Shown: positions 19,029-27,081, counted from the stretch's first letter. The stretch: DNA of 36,720 nt from Candidatus Vogelbacteria bacterium (GCA_016201465.1 JACQCV010000033.1:1-36720), one strand, 5' to 3'. Notes: generated by a model not told the origin, from the sequence alone. Made by a program: numbers and translations.

Positions 19029-19460
19029 TTAATCATTTGTCCGAACAAAGTGAATCTGTCCGTACTTTTCTATGAACACTAAGCCCTTGACCACCCTCTC
19101 CATAACACTTTCAAGAGAGACGAGGGTGGTATCTACCAGAAACTTATTTCTAGGAATACCGACTTCTGCCAGACCACGAAAGAGCTCCCTATATTTGATA
19201 AGATCCGCAACCGTGTGATACTTCTCCGTCAGATCCTTACCAGCCGAGGCAAGCCGCTCCTGACATATATCAACAGACGCATCGAGAATAATGTAGTACT
19301 CATCATCCTTGGGTTTAACCGCTGGGTCATCAGTCATCTTGGTTGGGATTCCTCTATCCTGCGCTTTATAGCCAGAACCATTAAGTCCAACTACAAGACT
19401 GGTCTTACCTGTGCCATCATTTCCGTCAACTACAATCATGAGATTCTTGATTTCACTCAT
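19029..19460 (-). CDS. Small thymidylate-kinase-like P-loop NMP kinase
   Basis: MIVVDGNDGTGKTSLV Walker A, YIILDASVDICQERL; 143 aa, shorter than canonical Tmk. Confidence 0.65.
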   Translation of the reverse strand: MSEIKNLMIVVDGNDGTGKTSLVVGLNGSGYKAQDRGIPTKMTDDPAVKPKDDEYYIILDASVDICQERLASAGKDLTEKYHTVADLIKYRELFRGLAEVGIPRNKFLVDTTLVSLESVMERVVKGLVFIEKYGQIHFVRTND

Positions 19461-20830
19461 TCTGACTCTCCTTCATTATCTCGTACATACTTGGCGAGCC
19501 AAACTTTGAACTCGTCCAAAACGTGCTTTCTATGACTCCGCAGATTCTTGCGCATAGAGTCGAGCTCAGCGTAAGTCTTTCCAAACGTGTCCTGACCCAC
19601 AAAAACCGGGTCATAACCGAACCCATTACTACCCTTCGACTCTTCCGCAATCCAACCAAAACTCTCTCCCATACGCTTAAAGAGAATCTTACCCGTTGGA
19701 TCAGCAACTACTAGATAGATCCTGAAGGACGCCGCGCGATGTGGTTGTTCAACACCCTTCATCAACTCAAGAACTCTGAGTCCGTTCTTGATGTCAATTT
19801 CTCCCCGCGGAGTATCACTCGGAATATGTTTAATCACTCTGCCAGTCTTTGCATCAATTTCGCAATCTGAGAACCTAGCAGACCAGGGTCCAGGCAGTCC
19901 ACCTAAGGCCGGGACAACTAGTCCCGAGTCCTCAGAGATAGTAATGCCGCCCGTTGACTTTGCGAACGCTCTTGCCTTGACAATAGCGCTCGCCTCAAAA
20001 TCATCATCAACTTCTGCAACATCAAGATGTTCTGCTGTCTCCCGAGAACCAAGATCAAAATGTCTGAAACGTCCACAATCTTGACTGATCTCCCCAAATA
20101 CAAGATCACCTAGCTGTGAAATAAACAAACAAAGATCGTAACAAACAATATTCTTTTCGTTCAGGAAATCAGAGAGGGCATCATACACCCTCATTGCTGT
20201 CAGCCGAGCTCCAGCGGTGTTGATATGCCAATCCGCCATAGAATCTGGAAGAATTTCGTCGGCCAGACGATTTCCCTTATCATCTAGAAGCGGGTTCCTC
20301 CAGTCAAAACGAACTATTGCATTCGGATAAGGTTCATCATTTTGAAACACAAAGTCTTCATAAAGACCGTGCTTCTTCCGGACCTGGCAACCAGCCATTC
20401 CGAAGTAACGATGTTTCGAGGTTCCTGAGTGCATCCGCTTAACCACAACCTCAATCGGAGGCGCGACGAAGTGCGGATACTGTTCTTGGTCCGCTGGCCA
20501 ATCACTCGGCCTAAAGGGGTTCGGATTCTGCTCCGTCCTTGGCTGAAGCATCAAGTCAGCCAAAACAAATCGATCATTGATCTCCTGGTACGCATGTTGA
20601 ATTCCAGTCCTCTTCAAAACCTCAGTGAAAATCTTACTTGCCCGCAAACGTAATACGTCCGAGCCTTCCACAACACCGCAACGATTCGCGGTAAAGCTAT
20701 AGATCGTTGGCTTGAAGCGAATCACAACTAAACAATTACCTGCGTATCTAACTTCTTTACTCTCCCCCTCTATAACGAGAGGCAAAGTCTTAAACTCTTC
20801 ATTCGTTAGGGTATCGATGTTAACGCTCAT
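19457..20830 (-). CDS. Fusion protein: divergent SAICAR synthetase (PurC)-like N-terminal domain + RdgB/Ham1 (non-canonical NTP pyrophosphatase) C-terminal domain
   Basis: N-term GESKEVRYAGNCLVVIRF...SKIFTEVLKRTGIQHAYQEI...PPIEVVVKRMHSGTSKHRYFG resembles PurC; C-term FEASAIVKARAFAKSTGGITISEDSGLVVPALGGLPGPWSARF...GSNGFGYDPVF...SHRKHVL is Ham1-like; start MSVNIDT. Confidence 0.75.
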   Translation of the reverse strand: MSVNIDTLTNEEFKTLPLVIEGESKEVRYAGNCLVVIRFKPTIYSFTANRCGVVEGSDVLRLRASKIFTEVLKRTGIQHAYQEINDRFVLADLMLQPRTEQNPNPFRPSDWPADQEQYPHFVAPPIEVVVKRMHSGTSKHRYFGMAGCQVRKKHGLYEDFVFQNDEPYPNAIVRFDWRNPLLDDKGNRLADEILPDSMADWHINTAGARLTAMRVYDALSDFLNEKNIVCYDLCLFISQLGDLVFGEISQDCGRFRHFDLGSRETAEHLDVAEVDDDFEASAIVKARAFAKSTGGITISEDSGLVVPALGGLPGPWSARFSDCEIDAKTGRVIKHIPSDTPRGEIDIKNGLRVLELMKGVEQPHRAASFRIYLVVADPTGKILFKRMGESFGWIAEESKGSNGFGYDPVFVGQDTFGKTYAELDSMRKNLRSHRKHVLDEFKVWLAKYVRDNEGESE

Positions 20831-21473
20831 TTTTTCCATCCTCCGTAATCGTCCAGTTTATACAATCCTCTATCATCTCAATTTTCTTACGAGTATCGAG
20901 ACCCCTCAACGAATCCCGATTCACAATCAAATTCGTTGAACTTTCCAAAATAGTATCGATGATCGTAAGACCATTAGCGGCGATAGTGGCACCAGTCTCC
21001 GTGCAATCGAACACGATATCGGCGATATCAGGAGCGTAAGCTTCAGTTGATCCCCACGTCTGAATCGTGATATGGGAAAGTCCATGGCGAAGAGCCCAAT
21101 GACTTGCCAACCTCTCATACTCTGTTGCAATGAGAAGTGGCCGCTTGGGAGGATTTATCAAAATATCCTCCCTTCCCTTTGGCACCGCAACAACGACCTT
21201 CACCTTGTTTAAATGCAAGTCAAGAGTGGGAATCACATTTTCATAACCATTCTCCTCGACAAGATCCAGTCCACAAAATCCAGCGTCAAAGTTTCCGAGC
21301 GCCACAAGTTGTGGAATCGCCCGAGGTTTAACGATCATCGCCGTCACGCCAGGAATATTGCACGTCAGTTTGTAGTTTCTTTCATTTCCATCTGAATCGA
21401 AAGTGATCTCCGCTTCTTTAAGCAACTCGATCAAATCCTTATACAGACGTCCTTTTGGCAACGCTATTCTCAT
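20820..21473 (-). CDS. hisG: ATP phosphoribosyltransferase (HisG)
   Basis: MRIALPKGRLYKDLIELL, DAGFCGLDLVEENG, ATEYERLASHW, DIADIVFDCTETGATIAANGL; start at 21473 with SD-like GAGGG. Confidence 0.92.
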   Translation of the reverse strand: MRIALPKGRLYKDLIELLKEAEITFDSDGNERNYKLTCNIPGVTAMIVKPRAIPQLVALGNFDAGFCGLDLVEENGYENVIPTLDLHLNKVKVVVAVPKGREDILINPPKRPLLIATEYERLASHWALRHGLSHITIQTWGSTEAYAPDIADIVFDCTETGATIAANGLTIIDTILESSTNLIVNRDSLRGLDTRKKIEMIEDCINWTITEDGKNER

Positions 21474-21509
21474 GTTGTTTCCCTCTTTTTTCGAACGGGC
21501 CCCATTAGC

Positions 21510-21582
21510 TTCGAATTTACAAGGTCCTCGGTTCTCCTCATCTGCCTGTCGGCAGACAAGGCCAGACCATTGCAAATCCGAA
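21510..21582. repeat. Palindromic intergenic element, copy A (with internal palindrome)
   Basis: TTCGAATTTACAAGGTC...CCAGACCATTGCAAATCCGAA long stem; shares TCGAATTTACA/AGGTC/CAGACCATTGCAAAT with 24199-24235. Confidence 0.65.
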
Positions 21583-22833
21583 CTAATTTCGCCCTTTACC
21601 CAACACTAAATGTCTTGATCTCAGTTCAGATTCTATATCTTTCCAATCTAAACCATTTTTTGTGGCCAGAACGGAAAGATGAAAAAGCAAATCGGCAATC
21701 TCCCAGCGAAGATTATCTCTGTCAGTGAAGTTAACCACCTCAGAGCTCTCCTCAAAAATCTTATCAATAAGTAACTCAGAATTTTGGAAGAGCTCAGTTG
21801 AATACGAACCTTCCGGCATCTCGCTCATTCTCTTTGCCAATGTACTAAACATTACCGACAAGGAAAACTCCGCCGAACCAAAACAGCTCCGTTCACCCGT
21901 GTGGCAAGCCGGACCCTTCTGTCTAACAACAAAAAGAAGTGCGTCCTGATCGCAATCGAAGCGACATGATACAAGCTCTTCTGTGTTGCCTGACATTTCG
22001 CCCTTTCTCCAGACCTCTTTGCGAGACCGGCTGAAATAAATCCCTCGACCCTCACGAAGCGCGAGAGTAAGAGACTCCGGCGAACTGTACGCAAGCACTA
22101 AAACTTGCTTGGTGGTTTCTTCCTGCACAATCGTCGGCACAAGTCCGCCCATTTTCTCGAAGTCGACTGTCTTAACAATCGTTTCCGCAAGATCAAGTGC
22201 ACCAGTATAAAGTGCCATCCCGATCTGAACACTAACTCCAAGTCGCATGAGCTTGGCAGCCTCATAAGATGTACTAATACCTCCGGCAATTGTAATTGGC
22301 CGGCCAAGCCCCTTCTGCAGTGTAAGAACGCTCTCTTCAGAAATTCCAGAGAGGCATCCCTCACTCTTTATGAAGGTCACCAGATATCCACTGCAAAATT
22401 CTTCGATCTCTTTGGCGCGGGCCGTAAGGCTAACGCCAGTTGAGTTCGTCCAACCTCTATCCATGACTGTCCCATCAATATGATCGAGAGCAACAATGAT
22501 TTGATCAGGATTAAAGTTCCGCAGAAATTCCGGCGTGGCCATTGTGCCGATAACCAGTTTCTTTGCGCCTGCTCGGAGCAACTTTTTGCCGTATTCAACA
22601 TCCCGAACACCACCACCAACGTAAACCTCAGCCTCATGGCAAATCTTCGCAACAAGATCAAAATTACTACCCCTACAAAAGACTGCATCAAGATCAACTA
22701 CGGCTACTGGTCCATACCGATTAAACTCTTTTGCGAGAATAACAGGTGAGATGATCGAAGTCAGAATAGGATCCTTACCCCGTCTAAGCTGTACTGCTCT
22801 ACCATCCATGATATCAATACTAGGAATGAGCAT
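21583..22833 (-). CDS. HisA-HisI-HisE trifunctional fusion (ProFAR isomerase / PR-AMP cyclohydrolase / PR-ATP pyrophosphatase)
   Basis: HisA: IPSIDIMDGRAVQLRRG, VYVGGGVRD, ITIAGGIST; HisI: YFSRSRKEVWRKGEMSGN, DCDQDALLFVVRQKGPACHTGERSCF; HisE: KIFEESSEVVNF...WEIADLLFHLSVL. Confidence 0.9.
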   Translation of the reverse strand: MLIPSIDIMDGRAVQLRRGKDPILTSIISPVILAKEFNRYGPVAVVDLDAVFCRGSNFDLVAKICHEAEVYVGGGVRDVEYGKKLLRAGAKKLVIGTMATPEFLRNFNPDQIIVALDHIDGTVMDRGWTNSTGVSLTARAKEIEEFCSGYLVTFIKSEGCLSGISEESVLTLQKGLGRPITIAGGISTSYEAAKLMRLGVSVQIGMALYTGALDLAETIVKTVDFEKMGGLVPTIVQEETTKQVLVLAYSSPESLTLALREGRGIYFSRSRKEVWRKGEMSGNTEELVSCRFDCDQDALLFVVRQKGPACHTGERSCFGSAEFSLSVMFSTLAKRMSEMPEGSYSTELFQNSELLIDKIFEESSEVVNFTDRDNLRWEIADLLFHLSVLATKNGLDWKDIESELRSRHLVLGKGRN

Positions 22834-22846
22834 TGTGCCTCCCTAT

Positions 22847-22864
22847 CCCGACCGAAATGTCGGG
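22847..22864. repeat. GC-rich hairpin in the hisA-IE leader
   Basis: CCCGAC-CGAAAT-GTCGGG perfect 6-bp stem just upstream of the SD. Confidence 0.55.
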
Positions 22865-22913
22865 CTTCTATTAACAACTTTATGTTTTCAACGATCTAGC
22901 TATTTGCTCAGTA

Positions 22914-22941
22914 ATTCTAAACACTTTACGTCTTTTGTCAA
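22914..22941 (-). promoter_or_regulatory. Promoter of the hisA-IE/hisG/purC-like operon
   Basis: Minus TTGACA-16 nt-TAGAAT. Confidence 0.6.
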
Positions 22942-22962
22942 TGCACCAGTGCACGCTATAAT
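22935..22962 (+). promoter_or_regulatory. Divergent promoter of the 22969 gene (leaderless configuration)
   Basis: TTGTCA-16 nt-TATAAT; -10 ends 6 nt before GTG start. Confidence 0.6.
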
Positions 22963-22968
22963 ACACTC

Positions 22969-24168
22969 GTGATTTCCGATAGCTCAAAGTACTCATTTTT
23001 TTATGAACTTGGAGTTTTGTTGTTCATTTTTTTTATTTTTTTTACACCCATCCAGGCCACACTAAATAAAACCTTGAGTCTAAAGATACTGGAGTTTTCT
23101 CTAATTAATGCCGTTATTGTTTTGCATCTGACTCTATTTACTTTCTATAATCAATCGCTCCTAAAATTAATTGCAAAAAAACTAAAAAAATCCTTTGTAT
23201 TTTTAAAATCAGAATCCTTACGCATACCGATTAATTTAATCTTAGGCATCCCGTTCGTTTGGTTTCTTTCGAGTTTATACATCTACTCCGTAAGCTATCT
23301 TGAGGGTAGTAATTGGATTTTAAGAATTTCTTCAATTATCTACCTAGCTGGCACATTCTGGTACCTATTCTACCTGATCAAATACGATCAATCACCAATC
23401 TCGGCTCTCTGGTCGATGTTAAGTTATGAAGAATACAAAAATGAACCCAAACAAACTAAAAACAGGCATGTCTTAATCTGGTTTGCAAATCTCGTAATTT
23501 TTTATATCTTTGCCATTAATCTAGTAGGTTTCTTGCGAGCCAATATGGCCGAAACAATGAATATTTTAAATAGCTCGAAAATTTCAACCGAAGGATTTTT
23601 TTTGATTCTAAGATATTCCCTATGGTCTCTAACAATATTGGTGTGTTTTGCCGGGTATCTTTATTCACTCATTAGTGTATTGTGGGGTAAACATGTACGT
23701 AATATTGACTTCACCGTCATCGGCTGGCTAACAAATGGCTTCTGTTATCCCCTGTTTGGTATAATAATTTGGCAAATGGTTCCATCACTCCATGGGGGCA
23801 CCCTAATTATTACCTCCGGGGTTTGGCAATACTTCATGCTAAGCTTAGAACTTTTTTTGAATGTTCTTTACACATTGTCGATAATAAATTTAGGCATGAT
23901 GTTTGGAGTTATGTCTGATAAAGGATTAAAAACTACCGGCTTCTTCAGCGTTACGCGACATCCGAACTATACACTTGAAAGCATGATGTTCATCGTCCTT
24001 TATTCAAGTGGTCTCTCCAGTATCGGCCAATGGCTTGCTGTAAGTATGTACTTCTTTATCTATTGGCTACGTTCTGAGCGTGAAGATAATTTCATGAACT
24101 ACTCAAATCCCGGATACGCTGCATACAAAAAACAAACTCCATATAAATTTATCCCTGGATTGTATTGA
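22969..24168 (+). CDS. Multi-pass membrane protein with C-terminal isoprenylcysteine methyltransferase-like (ICMT/DUF1295-type) domain
   Basis: Many TM segments; C-term GFFSVTRHPNYTLESMMFIVLY...LRSEREDNFMNYSNPGYAAYKKQTPYKFIPGLY. Confidence 0.7.
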   Translation: MISDSSKYSFFYELGVLLFIFFIFFTPIQATLNKTLSLKILEFSLINAVIVLHLTLFTFYNQSLLKLIAKKLKKSFVFLKSESLRIPINLILGIPFVWFLSSLYIYSVSYLEGSNWILRISSIIYLAGTFWYLFYLIKYDQSPISALWSMLSYEEYKNEPKQTKNRHVLIWFANLVIFYIFAINLVGFLRANMAETMNILNSSKISTEGFFLILRYSLWSLTILVCFAGYLYSLISVLWGKHVRNIDFTVIGWLTNGFCYPLFGIIIWQMVPSLHGGTLIITSGVWQYFMLSLELFLNVLYTLSIINLGMMFGVMSDKGLKTTGFFSVTRHPNYTLESMMFIVLYSSGLSSIGQWLAVSMYFFIYWLRSEREDNFMNYSNPGYAAYKKQTPYKFIPGLY

Positions 24169-24198
24169 GTGAACAACTGCGTGAATTTAGGAAAATGC

Positions 24199-24235
24199 TC
24201 GAATTTACAGCGAGGTCAGACCATTGCAAATTCGA
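24199..24235. repeat. Palindromic intergenic element, copy B
   Basis: TCGAATTTACAGCGAGGTCAGACCATTGCAAATTCGA; 11-bp terminal inverted repeat. Confidence 0.65.
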
Positions 24236-24265
24236 CATTTCTCCTCCATTCACCCAAACAAAAGA

Positions 24266-24291
24266 AGCCCCTCACCTTTCGGATCGGGGCT
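24266..24291 (-). terminator. Intrinsic terminator of the 24345-25233 module
   Basis: Minus AGCCCCGATCC-GAAA-GGTGAGGGGCT then TCTTTTGTTT. Confidence 0.8.
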
Positions 24292-24344
24292 TGTTCCTAC
24301 TTCGCTCTTTTGAACTAGGCAGGACACGTGAGCTTTCGCTCGTT

Positions 24345-24917
24345 CTACAGATTGTAAGTGGTGCAGGATGACTCGGCCTGGTTCTTGCCGATGTGTCGAC
24401 ATCCGATCCATTGACCAAACTGGTCATAGCACGACTCGTTGTGTTCCGAACCGAGTCCAATCGCATCTCCGAACGTTCCCTCGGTCGTCTTACCGGACTC
24501 CTTGAGAGGCGCCGAGACAATGGCAGCCTGCACGGCCGCTCTCACCTGAAGTTCGATGATGTCGGGGTGACACGGATCGCCAGTTGACCTCAGGATCTCG
24601 ATGGCTCGCTTGGCAGTGCCACGACCGAAGCCGTAATCGTACTGCCCAGCGATAATGCCACTCTCTTCGGCATTCGTGAGGTCGAGCTTGAGTCGCTTAC
24701 CGTTCAAGTAATCAAACCCGATATACTCGTATCCCTTCTCCCAGATCTCAAGAATGAGGGTCTCGGCGTCCGACTCGGTGATCGTATCGGGACCGAGGTC
24801 CTTCGTGCCGTGGCCCATCTTCACCGCTGCATTGTAAAGCGCGGCGAGAACTGCTGCAACGGCAAGACCCTTGGTGTCGATGAGCGACTCGGGAGTGATG
24901 GTTCGATCAAATCCCAT
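24345..24917 (-). CDS. Hypothetical protein, GC-rich gene
   Basis: ORF track; GAAGGAGAAAG SD; contains VLAALYNAAVKMG...FDYLNGKRLKLDLT. Confidence 0.75.
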   Translation of the reverse strand: MGFDRTITPESLIDTKGLAVAAVLAALYNAAVKMGHGTKDLGPDTITESDAETLILEIWEKGYEYIGFDYLNGKRLKLDLTNAEESGIIAGQYDYGFGRGTAKRAIEILRSTGDPCHPDIIELQVRAAVQAAIVSAPLKESGKTTEGTFGDAIGLGSEHNESCYDQFGQWIGCRHIGKNQAESSCTTYNL

Positions 24918-24969
24918 GGTAATCTTTCTCCTTCGTTAATTGAAGTTCATATTTGGTATAAACTAACCA

Positions 24970-25233
24970 CTACCGCCCACTCTTCTTCGTATTCTCTTTG
25001 AACTTACGAAGATTCTCCACCCACGTTTCCTTTGGAGTATTGTGATTGTCACTTACTACCGAATCATCAAATGCGTGGTATGTAAAGTACCCACACGGGC
25101 ACCGATACTGGAACCACTCATCGTCGCTTTCGACGTCGAATGGCTCCTTACACATTGGACACTCGCCAGAAAGGGTCATCTTGATCGCCTTCTTGAAACC
25201 GTGAGAACTCGCAGAATTAATATCAAAACCCAT
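24970..25233 (-). CDS. Small zinc-ribbon-like protein
   Basis: CPMC...CPC cysteine knuckles (GECPMCKEPFDVESDDEWFQYRCPCGYFTY). Confidence 0.7.
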   Translation of the reverse strand: MGFDINSASSHGFKKAIKMTLSGECPMCKEPFDVESDDEWFQYRCPCGYFTYHAFDDSVVSDNHNTPKETWVENLRKFKENTKKSGR

Positions 25234-25312
25234 GACATTCCACCTCTTTGTCAGAACATTGAGTTTGTTTACTTACAATTTTAACTCAAAGAACTACCAA
25301 AAATATGCTGAC

Positions 25313-25341
25313 AGTATAGCATGCTAGTATTATCTTGTCAA
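25313..25341 (-). promoter_or_regulatory. Strong promoter of the zinc-ribbon operon with palindromic spacer
   Basis: Minus TTGACA-17 nt-TATACT; spacer overlaps palindrome TAGCATGCTA (25317-25326). Confidence 0.65.
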
Positions 25342-25363
25342 GTTATTTTTAAACTGCCTTTAT

Positions 25364-26524
25364 TTATATCGGTTTTATTAAACTACGGATATCTCCATAT
25401 GTAACCCACATCATTAGACCAAGCAAGAACAAAAATCCGGCGATGTTTAAAGCGTTCACTATTTTAGGGTGAAGAGGTCTACGGATTATAGACTCTATTA
25501 GTAAAAATAAAAGTCGTCCGCCATCAAGGGCAGGAAATGGCACAAGGTTTAAAACAGCCAAATTGGTTGAAATAAGAGCAGTCAAAGCCAAAAGGTATCC
25601 AATCCCAAAACGTGCCGCATCACCAACAACACCGATTAATCCGATTGGTCCAGAAACCGAAGCAGATAAAGATGTACCAACAAAAAATCCTAAAATAAAA
25701 CGAAACAGCCCAGAAGCTGTAGAGGTAAATAATGAATAAACTGCCAAAAGTCCAGCATGAAAAGCTTCAAAAAAAGGGAGTTTGACGATACCAACACTGT
25801 CCATTGAAATTCCAATACCCGGCCTGTCTCCGACAACTCCCCTTTTTGGAGTTACAATTGCCACCTTGGTTTCAGCTCTGTAGTCTAGAGGACCCATGCC
25901 AATACCAACCAACAAGCCCGAATCAATTGGTTCCTTATATCCTACAAAAATCTGCTCCGATCCGTGAGCAACGATAAATCGCTGAACCGACCCAGAACTC
26001 AAATTCTGAACTGAACTGTCTTTTGTCGCAAGGTAAACTAAATTCTCACCAGGTTTTAATCCTGCGATTTGAGCCGGTGACGCAGGAAGTACTTCGGTGA
26101 CTAATAGTTTTGAAGTTGCTGAATCTGGACCGAAAGTCGAAAAGCCCTCCGGTAGAGGAAGGCCGGCCATAAACCCAAAAGACATCGCAAGCCATGCAAG
26201 AATTAAATTAAAAAAAACTCCAGCCACAACGACAGCAGCTTGAATATATCTCGGTTTACGATATAAACTTCTATCGGCATCCTTATGATTTTTATCCAAT
26301 ACTTCAATAATTGGATCTTCACCAAAGATTTTCACAAAACCACCAAGAGGCAGTAAATTAATACTGTAAACTGTCTCCCCATTTTTTAAAGAAAGTATCC
26401 GAGGTGGAAAACCAAACCCAAATTCATCTACCCTTATCCCAAAAAACTTCGCGACTAAAAAATGCCCAAACTCGTGAGACAAAATCAAAACAGCTAGAAT
26501 TATTAAGAAGATTACTATAGTCAT
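25364..26524 (-). CDS. rseP: RseP/site-2-type M50 membrane metalloprotease with PDZ domain
   Basis: LSHEFGHFLVAKFFGIRVDEFGFGFPPR (HExxH), NLVPFPALDGGRLL. Confidence 0.93.
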   Translation of the reverse strand: MTIVIFLIILAVLILSHEFGHFLVAKFFGIRVDEFGFGFPPRILSLKNGETVYSINLLPLGGFVKIFGEDPIIEVLDKNHKDADRSLYRKPRYIQAAVVVAGVFFNLILAWLAMSFGFMAGLPLPEGFSTFGPDSATSKLLVTEVLPASPAQIAGLKPGENLVYLATKDSSVQNLSSGSVQRFIVAHGSEQIFVGYKEPIDSGLLVGIGMGPLDYRAETKVAIVTPKRGVVGDRPGIGISMDSVGIVKLPFFEAFHAGLLAVYSLFTSTASGLFRFILGFFVGTSLSASVSGPIGLIGVVGDAARFGIGYLLALTALISTNLAVLNLVPFPALDGGRLLFLLIESIIRRPLHPKIVNALNIAGFLFLLGLMMWVTYGDIRSLIKPI

Positions 26525-26529
26525 AAAAT

Positions 26530-27081
26530 CTAACTCATTATCTCATTCTCCTTTTTTTTGGCCAAATCCTCTAGTTTTTGATTTGCCTCAACCACCATCC
26601 CCTGAACATCCTCTTTTAATTTAAATCTCTCATCTTCAGTGATCTCTTTAGCCTTCTCTTTCGCCATAATATTCGCCATCTCTTTATCACGATCATGACG
26701 AATCTTGACTCTTGCCTCTTCGAGTTTCCCACTCACAACCTTCAGTAATGATTTCCTTCGGTCTTCTGTAAGATCCGGGAATGAAACTCTAATACCAGAA
26801 CTGTCCGGCGCTACCGAGACGCCAAGATTTGCAGCCATGATCGCTTTTTCAATTCCTTTAACCAAAGTATTATCCCAAGGCGCAACTCTCAAGGTCTTGG
26901 CATCCTCAATTGATATTGCAGCGACATGCGCTATCGGCATCCACGAGCCATATGATTCGACCGTAATACTATCAAGTATTGATGGACTAACCCTTCCTGT
27001 TCTTAAAACACTGAACTCTGACGCCAACCAATCCTCGCTGACCTTTAAATCTTTTTTAAATTGAAAAAAATTATAATTCAT
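26530..27081 (-). CDS. frr: Ribosome recycling factor
   Basis: LRTGRVSPSILDSITVESYGSWMPI, KARVKIRHDRDKEM, EDERFKLKEDVQ. Confidence 0.96.
   Translation of the reverse strand: MNYNFFQFKKDLKVSEDWLASEFSVLRTGRVSPSILDSITVESYGSWMPIAHVAAISIEDAKTLRVAPWDNTLVKGIEKAIMAANLGVSVAPDSSGIRVSFPDLTEDRRKSLLKVVSGKLEEARVKIRHDRDKEMANIMAKEKAKEITEDERFKLKEDVQGMVVEANQKLEDLAKKKENEIMS

Noticed and set aside
21474-21575. N-terminal extension of HisG in the ORF track (MQWSGLVCRQADEENRG...)
   Set aside because: Encodes repeat DNA; the canonical start MRIALPKG has a local SD
21474-21582. T-box or known riboswitch upstream of hisG
   Set aside because: No T-box sequence or specifier loop recognised; the stem matches the repeat at 24199-24235 instead
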